Source of the DNA: Shewanella sp. SNU WT4
GTDB taxonomy: Bacteria > Pseudomonadota > Gammaproteobacteria > Enterobacterales > Shewanellaceae
DNA length: 64,000 bases
Assembly (NCBI RefSeq): GCF_006494715.1
Contig: NZ_CP041151.1
Span: 1,240,001 to 1,304,000 of the forward strand
Reading direction: 5' to 3'
Position 1 is the stretch's first letter. Each line of letters begins with the position of its first letter. This document shows, one piece after another, positions 36,791-47,183 of this stretch. The position numbers and the translations under genes are program-made. The notes under the pieces are model-generated. The model was not told the DNA's origin. It was given only the letters and a program-made list of their open reading frames with translations, and searched no databases.

Positions 36791-37057
36791 TTACTTCTTG
36801 TACTTAGAAGACATGTTATCGATACGGTCGTTGGCGCGCTTAGCTTCAGCTTGAGCGTCCATAGCTGCGTTCTTAGCAGCACGAGCGTCAGCAGCTACTT
36901 TGCCTTGCTCATTTTTCATAGAGCTAACTTCAGAAGACAGCTGATCAACTTTGTTACCTAAGTTTGCAACGCTTTCTTCCAGAGCAGTAGTGTTAGCACA
37001 GCCACCCAGCATAGCAGTCATAGCAACACCAGCAATCATCATTAATTTCTTGTTCAT
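36791..37057 (-). CDS. lpp: Lpp-like murein lipoprotein
   Basis: An 88-residue outer-membrane lipoprotein. The lipobox LGGC gives acylated Cys20. The mature part is a heptad-repeat alpha-helix (ALEESVANLGNKVDQLSSEV...) that would trimerise. It ends SSKYKK, where Lpp normally ends YRK, so the terminal lysine could be linked to peptidoglycan by an L,D-transpeptidase. It is ten residues longer than E. coli Lpp and richer in Ala in its second half. It is monocistronic with AAGGGA as ribosome site and a strong terminator, the pattern of a very abundant transcript. Confidence 0.9.
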   Translation of the reverse strand: MNKKLMMIAGVAMTAMLGGCANTTALEESVANLGNKVDQLSSEVSSMKNEQGKVAADARAAKNAAMDAQAEAKRANDRIDNMSSKYKK

Positions 37058-37258
37058 GTAGCATCCCTTAAAGATATAGGTTTAAAAAAAAATATGTAGT
37101 TACTAACATTGTGATAACGACATATACAGCATGATTATGTCATAGCTATTTTATTTTGCTATGAAAAAACTGCATGGTGCCCGTTTACTAAATCAAATTT
37201 AATCAAAGTGTAACGGATTTCGGGTGCATATTACTAGTATGGTTATCTTTTGTAAATC

Positions 37259-38482
37259 CTATCTTGCGGTTTTTTTGTCATTAATTATCTTTAGTCGCAT
37301 TTCTTCAAGTTTTTCTTTGATTTCAGCACCTTGATAACCTTGGTCTAATATAACGCGCACATCAATTTGCCTAGCAAGTTGGTAACATTCGCGCAGATAT
37401 TGACCTCGTGGATACGCTTTATTCTCAAATCCGTATCGTCCACGACTATCTGCAGTACAGATAACTATCAGTGCTTCTAAGCGTTCGGGTTTACGCCACA
37501 TATCTGTCTTATTAAAAATTTTCAGTATGGTTTCGGCGCGCAGTTGCTCAATGGTATGTAGCAATTGGTGAAATTCAGTGGCCATAAGCGCTAACTGTTT
37601 ATAGTTGTTGGGCAGACGCAAGCGTTCACATAAGCGAGTCACAGGTTTAATACCGAGCAAATCATGGCCATGATGGCTGGGCCACTTATTTTTAGGGGTT
37701 AAGGCTTTACCTAAGTCATGCACTAAGGCTGCAAAGCGCAGCGCTGGGTCATCGGTCAATAAACAGGCTTGTTGCAGCACTAATAGGCTATGAAGCCCAG
37801 TATCTATTTCTGGATGATAAATTTCTGGTTGCGGCACGCCAAAGAGGGCATCGAGTTCTGGCATTATCACGTTGAGCGCGCCGCAGGCTCGCAGCACCTG
37901 AAAAAAAACTTCTGGATTTTTTGTGGTCAACGCTTTTTCAATTTCAACAGCAATGCGCTCAGCGCTTAAGCTTTCAAGCTCGCCACTCTCAGCTATTGTG
38001 CGCATTAAGCTTAAGGTTGAATTGGCGACACTAAAGCCAAGGGATGCAAAGCGGGCGGCAAAGCGTGCGACCCTTAACACTCTAAGCGGATCTTCAACAA
38101 AGGCGTCAGACACATGCCTTAAGGTTTTGCTCTTAAGATCATCAAGGCCATGATAAGGGTCATGCAATTGGCCATGAGTATCTTCGGCAATGGCATTAAT
38201 GGTTAAATCCCGGCGCATGAGATCTTGCTCTAAAGTGACGTTGGCACTGGCATCACATACAAAGCCGGCATAACCACTCGCCACTTTACGCTCAGTGCGC
38301 GCGAGCGCGTATTCCGCTTGAGTGTTGGGATGCAAAAATACTGGGAAATCTTTACCTACTTGGCGATAACCTAAGGCCAGCATTTGCTCGGCGCTGGCGC
38401 CGACCACCATATAATCTTTGTCTTTAACGTCTAAGCCTAATAAACGGTCACGCACTGCGCCGCCAACCAGATAAATATCCAC
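37259..38482 (-). CDS. cca: CCA tRNA nucleotidyltransferase
   Basis: A 407-residue enzyme adding or repairing the 3' CCA of tRNAs. The nucleotidyltransferase head shows YLVGGAVRDRLLG, the catalytic DKDY and the RRDLTINA nucleotide loop. A C-terminal HD domain (HDLGKALTPKNKWPSHHGH, about 255-275) marks the multifunctional E. coli-type enzyme with phosphatase/phosphodiesterase activity. Start: two GTG codons are available; 38482 is preferred because AAGGGG sits 5 bases before it and it aligns with the E. coli start. GTG 38488 would add two residues. It is divergent from gspA. Confidence 0.93.
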   Translation of the reverse strand: MDIYLVGGAVRDRLLGLDVKDKDYMVVGASAEQMLALGYRQVGKDFPVFLHPNTQAEYALARTERKVASGYAGFVCDASANVTLEQDLMRRDLTINAIAEDTHGQLHDPYHGLDDLKSKTLRHVSDAFVEDPLRVLRVARFAARFASLGFSVANSTLSLMRTIAESGELESLSAERIAVEIEKALTTKNPEVFFQVLRACGALNVIMPELDALFGVPQPEIYHPEIDTGLHSLLVLQQACLLTDDPALRFAALVHDLGKALTPKNKWPSHHGHDLLGIKPVTRLCERLRLPNNYKQLALMATEFHQLLHTIEQLRAETILKIFNKTDMWRKPERLEALIVICTADSRGRYGFENKAYPRGQYLRECYQLARQIDVRVILDQGYQGAEIKEKLEEMRLKIINDKKTAR

Positions 38483-38639
38483 AGTCACCCCTTACAATTT
38501 TTTTAGGAGCATAACATGGCAAACACTCAGGCTTAAAGGTAACAAATCCCCATAACTGAGCTGTGGTTTTTGACAAGCCGAGCTGCAATCTATACCTTGA
38601 CTACAGTTCCTCTCAGATCACCTTGGTTATCGATAGTTT

Positions 38640-40301
38640 ATGTATAAAGCGTTTTTCGGACTTAGTGACAATCCCTTTTCAATTGCACCTAATCCTGCTT
38701 ACTTATTTTTAAGTGAGCGTCATAGCGAAGCTTTAGTGCATCTCACTTATGGCTTAGGCGACAGCGGCGGCTTTGCGCTACTGACGGGCGAAGTGGGAAC
38801 CGGTAAAACCACAGTGTCTCGCTGTTTGTTGGGGCAATTACCAGAAAATACCGATACTGCCTTTATTCTCAATCCAGCCTTAACTGAGTTAGAACTGCTA
38901 GCAACTATTTGCGATGAGCTCCACATTGACTATCAAGCGCAGCCAACGCTTAAGCAGTTAACTGATCTTATCAGTCGGTTTTTACTGAATAATCATCAAC
39001 AGGGGCGCAATACAGTACTTATCATTGATGAAGCGCAGCATTTACGGGCGAGCGTGCTAGAGCAATTGCGCCTACTGACCAATCTTGAAACCGACACTAA
39101 AAAGCTATTGCAAGTGGTATTAATTGGTCAGCCGGAGTTACAGCAATTACTTAAACGCCAAGAATTAAGACAATTAGCCCAGCGTATTACCGCGCGCTAT
39201 CATCTTATGCCGTTAAATCAGCAAGAGGTGGCGCGTTACGTGCAGCACCGCCTTGAGGTCGCTGGTCGTTTTCAGCCGTTATTTAGCGCTAAGGCGTTAG
39301 TGCATTTGCATCAGCTTAGTGGCGGTATTCCGCGCTTAATCAATTTAATATGCGATCGCGCCTTGATGGCGGCTTATGCCAAAGGGCTTGCAAATGTTGG
39401 CCGCGAGCAAGTGGCGAGCGCCGCGCAGGAAGTCAGTGGCGATGCCATTGAGGCAGCACCTTCTCGGCCTTGGATTGGCTGGGTGTTAGTGACGTTAATG
39501 GTGTCTGTGTTAGTGTTTGTTATTTTAACTAAATGGCTGCCAAGTGTTGAGGCTGTAGCGGACAAGGCCAGCAATCAACCTAATCCTGAGTTGACTAAGT
39601 TAGCAAGCAAACAAATATTAAGCACAGCTGAGCCTGCTATTACCTATCAGCAAAATGGCAGTAACGCTCCAAACGCCAATCAAGATGCCATAGCGCAGTT
39701 ACAATGGCGCCAAGCCTTGACTCAAGCCACAGAAGCCAACGCTTACGCGGCCTTGTTAGGCGCTTGGGATAAAACGCCGATAGTGGGTTTAAGTTCGTGC
39801 CAAGCGGCGTTAGATCAAGGCCTTAAGTGCAGTCAATTTCAAGGCGATGTTAAGCTGTTAGAGCAGCTTAATTATCCTGCCGTGGTTCACATGCTTAACG
39901 ATGAGCAGCAGTTGTTTTATGCCGCTTTGCTGGCCATTGATAACCACGAATTATTACTGCAACTGGGTGAGCTGCAATTTTGGGTGAACCGTGATTGGTT
40001 TAATCGTCATTTTGGTGGCAGCTTTGAGTTGTTAGTTCATCCCACCGAGATTAGCTTAAATGCTATTGGTCCTGGGGTTGTCGGTTCCCGCGTGCAATGG
40101 TTAGAAGACGCATTAGCGCTAGTGCAGCAGCGCAGCGTGCGCACTTTGTCAAAATTTGATGATGAACTCACGCTCAATCTTAAACAATTTCAACAACAAC
40201 AGGGATTAAAGGCCGATGGGATTGCCGGACGCGACACCCTTAGCCGTTTAGATATGTTACTTAACACTACAGGTCCTCAACTGACGCAGGCGGTCCAATA
40301 A
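38640..40301 (+). CDS. gspA: General secretion pathway ATPase GspA/ExeA
   Basis: A 553-residue protein that, with GspB, helps assemble the type II secretin through the peptidoglycan layer. The AAA+ domain at the N terminus has Walker A LTGEVGTGKTT (about residues 46-56) and Walker B VLIIDEAQH (about 124-132). One membrane helix lies near residues 279-300. The periplasmic part ends in a peptidoglycan-binding domain (LKQFQQQQGLKADGIAGRDTL, about 518-538). The stop codon overlaps the gspB start by one base, so the pair is coupled. The remaining gsp genes are not in this window. Confidence 0.9.
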   Translation: MYKAFFGLSDNPFSIAPNPAYLFLSERHSEALVHLTYGLGDSGGFALLTGEVGTGKTTVSRCLLGQLPENTDTAFILNPALTELELLATICDELHIDYQAQPTLKQLTDLISRFLLNNHQQGRNTVLIIDEAQHLRASVLEQLRLLTNLETDTKKLLQVVLIGQPELQQLLKRQELRQLAQRITARYHLMPLNQQEVARYVQHRLEVAGRFQPLFSAKALVHLHQLSGGIPRLINLICDRALMAAYAKGLANVGREQVASAAQEVSGDAIEAAPSRPWIGWVLVTLMVSVLVFVILTKWLPSVEAVADKASNQPNPELTKLASKQILSTAEPAITYQQNGSNAPNANQDAIAQLQWRQALTQATEANAYAALLGAWDKTPIVGLSSCQAALDQGLKCSQFQGDVKLLEQLNYPAVVHMLNDEQQLFYAALLAIDNHELLLQLGELQFWVNRDWFNRHFGGSFELLVHPTEISLNAIGPGVVGSRVQWLEDALALVQQRSVRTLSKFDDELTLNLKQFQQQQGLKADGIAGRDTLSRLDMLLNTTGPQLTQAVQ

Positions 40302-41341
40302 TGTCGATATTATTGGACGCTGTGATACGTCAGAAAAATCAAACTAGCCCAGATCCCCTGCATGCCCATTTGCAGTCGCCAGTTAGCAAGGTTAAGCCTA
40401 GCTCGCAACTACCTATGCTCGCACTGTCGATGCTCGTGGGCGTAGCCTTAGGTGGTGGCAGTTATGCACTGCTTAATAGCGATGGGGTGGCGCAATGGTT
40501 ATCCTCAAGTGCGCCTAATGCTCAAGCTAATGGCCAAACTATTGAAGAGGCTACAGAGTTAGCCAAAGCCGCAAAAAATAAACAAACAGAGATAGATACA
40601 CAGGCGCCAAGCGTTATTCGTAGCTATCAAAGAGTCAGCTTACCCTTAGCTCAAGAGCGTCATTCTCTGGTAATGAATAGTGGCCGAGATAGTGGAATGA
40701 GTGGCGGGATTTATAGTCAAGGCTATGGTCAAGACTATGATCAAAGCTATGACCAAAACTATGACCAAAACTATGGTCAAGTAGCGAGTGCCGAAGCCAT
40801 GGATGAAGATGTTGAGTTAGCAGAGACTGGTTCAGGCTCAGGCTCAGGCTTTGCTACTGCTAACTCGCAGTCGCTGATTTTAGGCAATACCAATTTAACT
40901 GCGCAGCAGCAACGCATTATCGCAGAAGCTATGGCTGCAGATAGCCAAATGGCTCAAATTAAACCCCAAACCAACCGCCAAACCCATGCCGAGCCCAAAG
41001 ATTTAGTGGCGGCCTTTCAAGAGGCGCTGAAGCAAGTTGAATATCAACATTCAATGGCGAATGAAGTGAGTAGTAACAAGCTAAATCCTATTCCACAAGA
41101 TAGTGACATTAGCATTCCTAAACTTGGGGAGTTGCCATATGCACTGCAAGCGCAAGTACCTGATTTTTCTATTGTGGCCCATGTGTATGCCAGTTCACCG
41201 CAAAAGCGTTGGTTGAATGTTGATGGCGTCGAGTTGCAGCAAGGTGACAGTATTGCCGGCGGCATAAAAATTATTGAGATTCGACCAAGAGATGTCGTCA
41301 TGGAAATGGCCGGTACTCAATTTAGAGTCCCAGCCATTTAG
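40301..41341 (+). CDS. gspB: General secretion pathway protein GspB/ExeB
   Basis: A 346-residue partner of GspA. It has a short cytosolic N terminus (MSILLDAVIRQKNQ), one membrane helix (about residues 34-60), a long low-complexity periplasmic linker and a C-terminal T2SSB domain (VYASSPQKRWLNVDGVELQQGD, then the FRVPAI end). The linker contains a 12-bp in-frame repeat giving YDQN/YGQD units and a GSGSGSG run, both likely to vary in copy number. It overlaps gspA by one base. A hairpin at 41379-41415 separates it from convergent nhaD. Confidence 0.87.
   Translation: MSILLDAVIRQKNQTSPDPLHAHLQSPVSKVKPSSQLPMLALSMLVGVALGGGSYALLNSDGVAQWLSSSAPNAQANGQTIEEATELAKAAKNKQTEIDTQAPSVIRSYQRVSLPLAQERHSLVMNSGRDSGMSGGIYSQGYGQDYDQSYDQNYDQNYGQVASAEAMDEDVELAETGSGSGSGFATANSQSLILGNTNLTAQQQRIIAEAMAADSQMAQIKPQTNRQTHAEPKDLVAAFQEALKQVEYQHSMANEVSSNKLNPIPQDSDISIPKLGELPYALQAQVPDFSIVAHVYASSPQKRWLNVDGVELQQGDSIAGGIKIIEIRPRDVVMEMAGTQFRVPAI
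40712..40783 (+). repeat. 12-bp coding repeat inside gspB, six units
   Basis: Units such as TATGATCAAAGC, TATGACCAAAAC (twice, identical) and TATGGTCAAGAC encode Tyr-(Gly/Asp)-Gln-X. Being a multiple of three, copy changes keep the frame. Confidence 0.85.
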
Positions 41342-41378
41342 CGGCGGGTTAAAAAGCTCGCTTATCGCTATGTCTTAA

Positions 41379-41415
41379 GCTCACTTACTAGAAGTAATAT
41401 TCTTAGCAAGTGAGC
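41379..41415. terminator. Hairpin between convergent gspB and nhaD
   Basis: GCTCACTT / AAGTGAGC with an inner CTAGAA / TTCTTAG extension. Without a clear T-run on either strand it may serve both genes weakly. Confidence 0.45.
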
Positions 41416-41446
41416 AGTATCATTGGCGCTAGTTAACTTAAGCTGC

Positions 41447-42703
41447 TTACCCGAAAAAGTAATTAGCAATCAGTAAGGTCAAGCCATAGCCCACGCTGTA
41501 ACATAAAAACAACGATGGGAAATACTTTAAGTAGCTAGTAAATGTCAGCTCTTTCACTCGGCTCATGGCGATAATGCCCGCGGCCGAGCCAATCACTAAC
41601 AATGAACCACCCACACCTACGGCATAGGTCAAGCCTAACCATTCAGGTATCGATAATTGCGGTTGTGCTTTGAGTAACGCCGCTGTCATAGGTACGTTAT
41701 CGATAAATGCCGAAGCAATGCCTGTGAAATAGTTAGACAATTGAGGATTGTATTGGCTGTAGATCAACGCCAAGGCATCTAAGCTGCCTATCTGCTTGAG
41801 CATGCCTACTAACAATAAAATACCTAAGAAGAACAACAAGGTTTCAAATTCTACTTGGCGAATATATTCTAAAATCTTGATTTCTTCACTGTTGCTATGA
41901 TTTATCTGTCCCAGTAAAAACATCACAGATAAGCCGCATAAAAAGGTCAATACTGGCGGAATGCTAAACAGCAAGTTAAGCACCATGGTCATGGCGATGG
42001 TAATGGCAAACACAGCCGCTATGATTAAATCGACCGTTGAATATTGGCTCTGCGACGGAGTAGTTTGCACTATGCCGTTGGCATTGCGAGAAAACAGCAG
42101 GGCGAGCAATGCCACACTGCTGATAGCCGGCAAAAATAACACGATTAATTGTGACATGCTTAAATGACCATCAAGGAAAATCATCAAGGTAGTTACATCG
42201 CCTGTGATGAGCGCAACCCCCCCTGAGTTAACCGAGAAAATAATCAGCACGGCGATGCGTCTGCGCATACGCCAATGTAATTGAAAGCTTGTCAATAGCC
42301 CTATGGACACTAAGGTAGTTGTTACGTTGTCACATACGGATGATAAGACGAGTGAGAACACCGCAATCATCAGCATCAATTTACGCACGCTTAATTGCTC
42401 GGGGAAAATCTTTTCAATCAGCCCTTGAATCAAGCCTTTAGCGTTAAGGTAGGCCACAAACGTCATGGTCGACATCAAAAACAGCCACAAGGTGGCAATC
42501 TCTAGCAAGTTTTCATCGAGTTGATGTTTTATTTCTTGGCTGTGGCCAGATATGGAGGCATCAATGAATAAGCTAATCCAAGCGACGCACCCTAAAAACA
42601 GAGTGGTTTTCGCTTTATTTATATGGGTGATCTCTTCCGTCATGATACTTATTAACGCCAGTACCGCGAGGCTAATTAAGAACATATGAAACATAATGGC
42701 CAT
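41447..42703 (-). CDS. nhaD: NhaD-type Na+/H+ antiporter
   Basis: A 418-residue member of the ion transporter (IT) superfamily with about twelve helices. Motifs include SSVCDNVTTTLVSIG in the middle and AFIDNVPMTAALL near the C terminus, the paired DN-T/P signatures of NhaD. It would expel Na+ in exchange for protons. It is about 60 residues shorter than some NhaD proteins at the N terminus. ATG 42703 is used; ATG 42694 has the better spaced GGGATGG and is a fair alternative. Confidence 0.85.
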   Translation of the reverse strand: MAIMFHMFLISLAVLALISIMTEEITHINKAKTTLFLGCVAWISLFIDASISGHSQEIKHQLDENLLEIATLWLFLMSTMTFVAYLNAKGLIQGLIEKIFPEQLSVRKLMLMIAVFSLVLSSVCDNVTTTLVSIGLLTSFQLHWRMRRRIAVLIIFSVNSGGVALITGDVTTLMIFLDGHLSMSQLIVLFLPAISSVALLALLFSRNANGIVQTTPSQSQYSTVDLIIAAVFAITIAMTMVLNLLFSIPPVLTFLCGLSVMFLLGQINHSNSEEIKILEYIRQVEFETLLFFLGILLLVGMLKQIGSLDALALIYSQYNPQLSNYFTGIASAFIDNVPMTAALLKAQPQLSIPEWLGLTYAVGVGGSLLVIGSAAGIIAMSRVKELTFTSYLKYFPSLFLCYSVGYGLTLLIANYFFG

Positions 42704-42817
42704 CCCAACTGCGAGTTTTTTAAGGTTTTTTTAAGTGCGCAGCGGGATTTGACTACAAAAAGTTAGCTTAAGCAACAGCTTTGTAGCGTTTGGGTAACAT
42801 ACGTTAGTCGTAGATAA

Positions 42818-42844
42818 TAAAAAAGGCGTCAACGACGCCTTTTG
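42818..42844 (-). terminator. Intrinsic terminator of hemL
   Basis: Minus strand: GGCGTC-GTT-GACGCC flanked by A4 and T6. Confidence 0.9.
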
Positions 42845-42867
42845 CAGGGAGATTAATGGTTTGCTAA

Positions 42868-44157
42868 TTAACGGCTCGCCATGTCAGCCAGCACGCGATC
42901 GGCAATGGCTAAGGTCTGTTCGATTTCGGCATCACCATGAGCCATAGATAAGAATCCGGCTTCATAAGCGCTTGGCGCTAAATACACACCGTTATCAAGC
43001 ATGCCGTGGTAGAAGGCGCGGAACTGCTCCATGTTGCAGCGGGTCACTTGCTCAAAACAAGTCACTTGTGGCTCATCGGTAAAGAAGAAACCAAACATAC
43101 CGCCCACATAGTTAATCGCCATTGGAATGCCATGCTTATCGGCGGCGGCTTTAAAGCCTTCGGCAATGCGCTTGGTCTTGTCTGCTAACGCTGGATAAAT
43201 GCCTGGCTCACATAAGGCTTCCATCTGCGCTAAACCAGCAGACATAGCAATCGGGTTACCAGATAAGGTACCAGCTTGATAAACTGGGCCTGTTGGCGCG
43301 ATAAACTGCATCACATCACGACGACCACCAAAGGCACCCACCGGCATGCCGCCACCTATGACCTTACCTAAGGTTGTTAAATCAGGAGTCACGCCATAAT
43401 GGCCTTGAGCGCCGCTTTGAGATACGCGAAATCCCGTCATGACTTCATCAATAATCAGCAAGGCGCCGTATTGGTCGCATACTTGGCGCAGGCCTTGTAA
43501 GAAACCTGGTACTGGCGGAATACAGTTCATGTTGCCAGCCACAGGCTCAATGATGATACAAGCTATGCTTTCTGGATGCTCAGCAAACATGGCTTTAACT
43601 GAATCTAAGTCGTTATACACAGCGGTTAAGGTGTGCTTAGCGAAATCTTCTGGGATACCAGGTGAGCTTGGTTGACCTAAGGTCAGGGCGCCAGAGCCAG
43701 CTTTAACCAATAAGCAGTCAGCGTGACCATGGTAGCAGCCTTCAAATTTCAGAATCTTATCGCGGTTAGTGAAACCGCGAGCCAGACGAATGGCACTCAT
43801 GGTGGCTTCTGTGCCTGAACTCACCATACGCACTTGCTCAATGGATGGCACCATGGCAATCACTTTTTCAGCCATTTGCACTTCAAGTTCAGTCGGCGCG
43901 CCAAACGATAAGCCATTCTCAACGGCCTTAAGCACGGCTTCGCGAATTTTAGGGTGGTTGTGGCCTAAAATCATAGGCCCCCACGAACCTACGTAATCAA
44001 TATAAGCTTTGCCATCGGCATCATAGATATAGGCGCCATCGGCTTTCTCAATAAAGCGTGGTGAACCGCCAACGCCATTAAACGCACGCACGGGAGAGTT
44101 AACGCCACCTGGGATAGATAGCTTCGCCTGTTCAAATAAGCTGTCGGAACGGGTCAT
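42868..44157 (-). CDS. hemL: Glutamate-1-semialdehyde 2,1-aminomutase HemL
   Basis: A 429-residue PLP enzyme converting glutamate-1-semialdehyde to 5-aminolevulinate, the C5-pathway precursor of haem. The Schiff-base lysine is in [18 protein letters not shown] (about residue 265). RPxR-type start motif GVNSPVRAF and the cofactor loop [15 protein letters not shown] are present. The length equals E. coli HemL. It is monocistronic with a terminator and a 690 bp gap upstream. Confidence 0.96.
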   Translation of the reverse strand: MTRSDSLFEQAKLSIPGGVNSPVRAFNGVGGSPRFIEKADGAYIYDADGKAYIDYVGSWGPMILGHNHPKIREAVLKAVENGLSFGAPTELEVQMAEKVIAMVPSIEQVRMVSSGTEATMSAIRLARGFTNRDKILKFEGCYHGHADCLLVKAGSGALTLGQPSSPGIPEDFAKHTLTAVYNDLDSVKAMFAEHPESIACIIIEPVAGNMNCIPPVPGFLQGLRQVCDQYGALLIIDEVMTGFRVSQSGAQGHYGVTPDLTTLGKVIGGGMPVGAFGGRRDVMQFIAPTGPVYQAGTLSGNPIAMSAGLAQMEALCEPGIYPALADKTKRIAEGFKAAADKHGIPMAINYVGGMFGFFFTDEPQVTCFEQVTRCNMEQFRAFYHGMLDNGVYLAPSAYEAGFLSMAHGDAEIEQTLAIADRVLADMASR

Positions 44158-44849
44158 TGTGAGTCCTTACTGTCGTAAAATATTGTGTGGTATCGGCAGA
44201 ACAAAAGAGTCGGAGTGTTGGCCTGGCGCCATCACTGTGGCCGAGAGATCAGGTAGTGAATGTACGCTTGATAAAGCATGGCTTCAAGTCGAATTCTGAA
44301 ATGTTATCAGATGATTGCTAGTTTAGCGGCGCGAGTCACATCTTAATTAGTTGCTATGCTTACTATTAGTGTTCAAGCCATTGAATCGCGCGGCTTAAAG
44401 ATGAATGTTAGCGAGTGTTAAATGCGCGGCTATTAAGCCCCCATAAAGGCGACTTTAACCTTGTGCGTAAGTAAGTGGTATGAGGGCCATGACGCGCAAA
44501 CTTACATAAATGAGCTATCAAGCTAAAAACACGGCAAAAAATAGTAACAATACTCGCCAGTTGGTTCTAATCCCCGTAAAATCTATCCTGTCGCCTGGGT
44601 GATACACTTGGCGATATGATGAATAAACGCAATAAATGATGACAATGATCATTAAGGTAAATGCGGCCATCGCCATCAGCTATTGAGCGCCGCTAATTCA
44701 GCCTTGCTGTTAGCGAGTTTATGTCACTTGCATGCTTTAAAGCCTGCGAACACAGGACTTAAACGTCATCATTATTTGCCTATTGCGTGAGTGGCTGCAG
44801 ACGATATTGCCTGGATAATCTTTGTTGTTACCTAGAAAAAGGCTTAAAC
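44158..44849. other. Long intergenic region upstream of hemL and the DUF6776-like gene
   Basis: 690 bp with promoters for two divergent genes. No gene, repeat or recognised regulatory element was found on either strand. Confidence 0.35.
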
Positions 44850-45653
44850 ATGACTAATCCATCCGAATGGCGCCGTCGTTTACATGGTTACGGAACTATG
44901 AAACGTTCGTCACATATCTATATGATGCTACTAGTTATAGTGGCCTTTGTGGTTGGGGTGTTGTCCAATATTCTTTGGCAAGAATCCCCAGTATCAGCAT
45001 CAAGCGCTGAAAGAGAAGAAATAGTGCGACTGCGCGCAGAGCAAGAAGTGCGGGCGCAAGAATTGGCTAAAGCGAATATCAATTTAACCGTTGCGACTGA
45101 AGCCAATCAAAATATGCAAAAACTGTTTAATGATCAGGTGCAGCAATTAGCCTTGCTCAACCGCGAGTTAACTTTTTATCGCAGCATTATGGCACCAGAT
45201 CATACCGCTGAAGGTATTGCTATCAATACCTTAGAAATACTTCCCGGCATAGAGCCAGGGCAATTGCAGTTGCAATTGGTGTTAACTCAATTAGAAAAGC
45301 GTAAACGCACCTTAAAAGGTAAGGCCAAAATTATCTTGTTAGGGCTACTTGATGGCAAAGAGCATTCGATGACATTAACGTCACTGACTGGCTCATCGCT
45401 CGAGTTTGATTTTCGTTATTTTCAGGTGTTAGACAGTCGTTTTAGCCTGCCTGCTGGGTTTGAACTTAAGCAGATAGACGTGGAGATTCAAGTGCCAGCC
45501 AGTCGCTGGAATAAGAATGCCCAAGCGAAACAAAGTTTTAATGCCGCAGATGTTATGCAAGGTGCCACGAGCACCGAGACAATACTTGAACAAAATACTC
45601 AGGTAATAGATAATCCTGAGCAGCAAACAGAGTTAAGAGGTAGTAATGACTGA
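44850..45653 (+). CDS. DUF6776-like membrane-anchored protein
   Basis: A 267-residue protein with a short basic cytosolic N terminus, one membrane helix (about residues 24-44, [16 protein letters not shown]) and a long periplasmic coiled coil ([21 protein letters not shown]). A C-terminal beta-rich domain follows. ATG 44850 ([10 protein letters not shown]) is chosen over an ORF start 63 bases earlier; AAAAGG precedes it. It resembles the DUF6776 proteins that sit before erpA in Shewanella; the function is unknown. Its last 8 bases overlap erpA. Confidence 0.75.
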   Translation: MTNPSEWRRRLHGYGTMKRSSHIYMMLLVIVAFVVGVLSNILWQESPVSASSAEREEIVRLRAEQEVRAQELAKANINLTVATEANQNMQKLFNDQVQQLALLNRELTFYRSIMAPDHTAEGIAINTLEILPGIEPGQLQLQLVLTQLEKRKRTLKGKAKIILLGLLDGKEHSMTLTSLTGSSLEFDFRYFQVLDSRFSLPAGFELKQIDVEIQVPASRWNKNAQAKQSFNAADVMQGATSTETILEQNTQVIDNPEQQTELRGSND

Positions 45654-45996
45654 TCAAGCTGAAACAGCGGTGCCGATCCGCTTTACCGATGCGGCCGCTG
45701 AGAAAGTAAAAAGTCTGCTGATTGAAGAGCAAAATGACGCCCTCAAGTTACGCGTGTATGTAACCGGTGGTGGTTGTTCTGGCTTCCAGTATGGCTTTAC
45801 CTTCGATGAGAAAGTTAACGAAGGTGACTTCACTGTAGAAAAGCAAGGTGTGCAGTTAGTAGTAGACCCAATGAGCTTGCAATATTTAGTTGGCGGTGAA
45901 GTAGATTACACCTCTGGCCTTGAAGGTTCGCGCTTCTTTGTGAAAAACCCGAATGCCACCACTACATGTGGTTGTGGCGCGAGTTTCTCAGTGTAA
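45646..45996 (+). CDS. erpA: Iron-sulfur cluster insertion protein ErpA
   Basis: A 116-residue A-type Fe-S carrier that passes clusters to apo-proteins such as IspG. The three cluster-binding cysteines are visible: [10 protein letters not shown] (one) and TTCGCGASF (two) near the C terminus. The [10 protein letters not shown] segment is typical of ErpA rather than IscA. ATG overlaps the stop region of the upstream gene by 8 bases and a strong terminator follows. Confidence 0.95.
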   Translation: MTDQAETAVPIRFTDAAAEKVKSLLIEEQNDALKLRVYVTGGGCSGFQYGFTFDEKVNEGDFTVEKQGVQLVVDPMSLQYLVGGEVDYTSGLEGSRFFVKNPNATTTCGCGASFSV

Positions 45997-46027
45997 TTTA
46001 GCGCTGAGTCATCAAGCATTAAGCAAT

Positions 46028-46059
46028 AAAAAAGCCGTTAATGTTAACGGCTTTTTTTA
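46028..46059 (+). terminator. Intrinsic terminator of erpA
   Basis: AAAGCCGTTAA / TTAACGGCTTT with a tight loop and T7. Confidence 0.9.
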
Positions 46060-46155
46060 TATCAGCTATTTCAACTATTAACTGCAAACAGCAATCTCAA
46101 GCCTTAATTTCAAACCTGAGTCTCAAACATCAATCACAAGTATCAAGCGCAGCTA

Positions 46156-46551
46156 TCACTGAATGATATTGAAATTCATTTTAGGCTTAAACCAAAGTCT
46201 GACGTTAGGCATCATAGTGACTAGGCCTTGAATCCCACCTAACAACATCAAAGCGCAAATTAAGCCAAATTGCTGGCCAAGGCTCCAAGATTGCAAGGCA
46301 GTTAACCAGTCTGGACTCGTCTCTGAGCTCATATTGAGCAGCAAGGCGAGCGCTAATCCGCTTAATGACAGCAATACCGCCATAATCATCATTAGCAGCC
46401 AAGCTGATTTTTGGCGACCGATAATAGCCACCGCCAACAAAGCTAGCAATAACGAGGCTATGATGGCTTGTTGCAAGAACAAACCTGTTGCCGCCAGCAA
46501 GCCATAAACGCTCGCTAGAAGAATTAACGGCGGTGGCATTTTATCTGTCAT
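46156..46551 (-). CDS. Small polytopic membrane protein
   Basis: A 131-residue protein with about four hydrophobic segments and a short basic C terminus. No family was recognised. It starts 7 bases after the DUF2750 gene, so the two are probably one transcript. Membrane localisation is read directly; the function is unknown. Confidence 0.7.
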   Translation of the reverse strand: MTDKMPPPLILLASVYGLLAATGLFLQQAIIASLLLALLAVAIIGRQKSAWLLMMIMAVLLSLSGLALALLLNMSSETSPDWLTALQSWSLGQQFGLICALMLLGGIQGLVTMMPNVRLWFKPKMNFNIIQ

Positions 46552-46558
46552 GACAAAC

Positions 46559-46936
46559 TTAGTGAGCTGAACGCTTAACTAAACGCTCTTCCAGTTCGTG
46601 TGGCAATACCACAACCCCAAGATCGTCAACCACAGGACAAATGGCTACTGCCAAATCGTCTTCTTGCATGCCAGTCACCCAGCGCTCTAACCATTCGTTT
46701 AATGGAATTGCCAGAGGTTGGCAGTCTTGCCAATCATCCACAGCCCATGAGTTAGCCGCTTCTTCCGTTGGCCACATAGGGATGCAGTCTTCATCTTCTG
46801 TGGTTAACATGACGCAACCGTCGTTATCCTGCAGAGTCCAAATAACTTTTTCTTCTTTAATAATGCTCACCATCACATCGTAACGACCTTCTGGTGTCAT
46901 TGAGGCTAGTTCAGCCGCAGTTTTGTTCTTGCTCAT
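46559..46936 (-). CDS. DUF2750-family protein
   Basis: A 125-residue acidic cytosolic protein. Its motif set (ASMTPEGRYDVMVSIIKEEKVIWTL, IPMWPTEEAANSWAVDDW and a conserved C-terminal PHELEERL) fits DUF2750, a family of unknown function. ATG 46936 is chosen over a TTG six codons upstream because AAGAGA sits 7-8 bases before it. It is the first gene of a two-gene unit with the small membrane protein. Confidence 0.82.
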   Translation of the reverse strand: MSKNKTAAELASMTPEGRYDVMVSIIKEEKVIWTLQDNDGCVMLTTEDEDCIPMWPTEEAANSWAVDDWQDCQPLAIPLNEWLERWVTGMQEDDLAVAICPVVDDLGVVVLPHELEERLVKRSAH

Positions 46937-47183
46937 GATATTTCTCTTACTCAATTAGTTAGCCTTAGAATATCACAAGCTAGACTAATCCCAATAATGC
47001 TTTGGTACTCTCAGGGGGCGTTAGTGATTTAGTGGTATTGGCGAGGCGATGAGATATGCGCTGTTGGCGGTTAAATGTTGGCACTTAAAAGTATGCAGGG
47101 GCTGATATGACGCTGCTAAAGCGCAGCGTCAGTAACTATTAGTTAGTGGCGCTAGTCGTGGCACTAGATGCTTACTTAACGAG

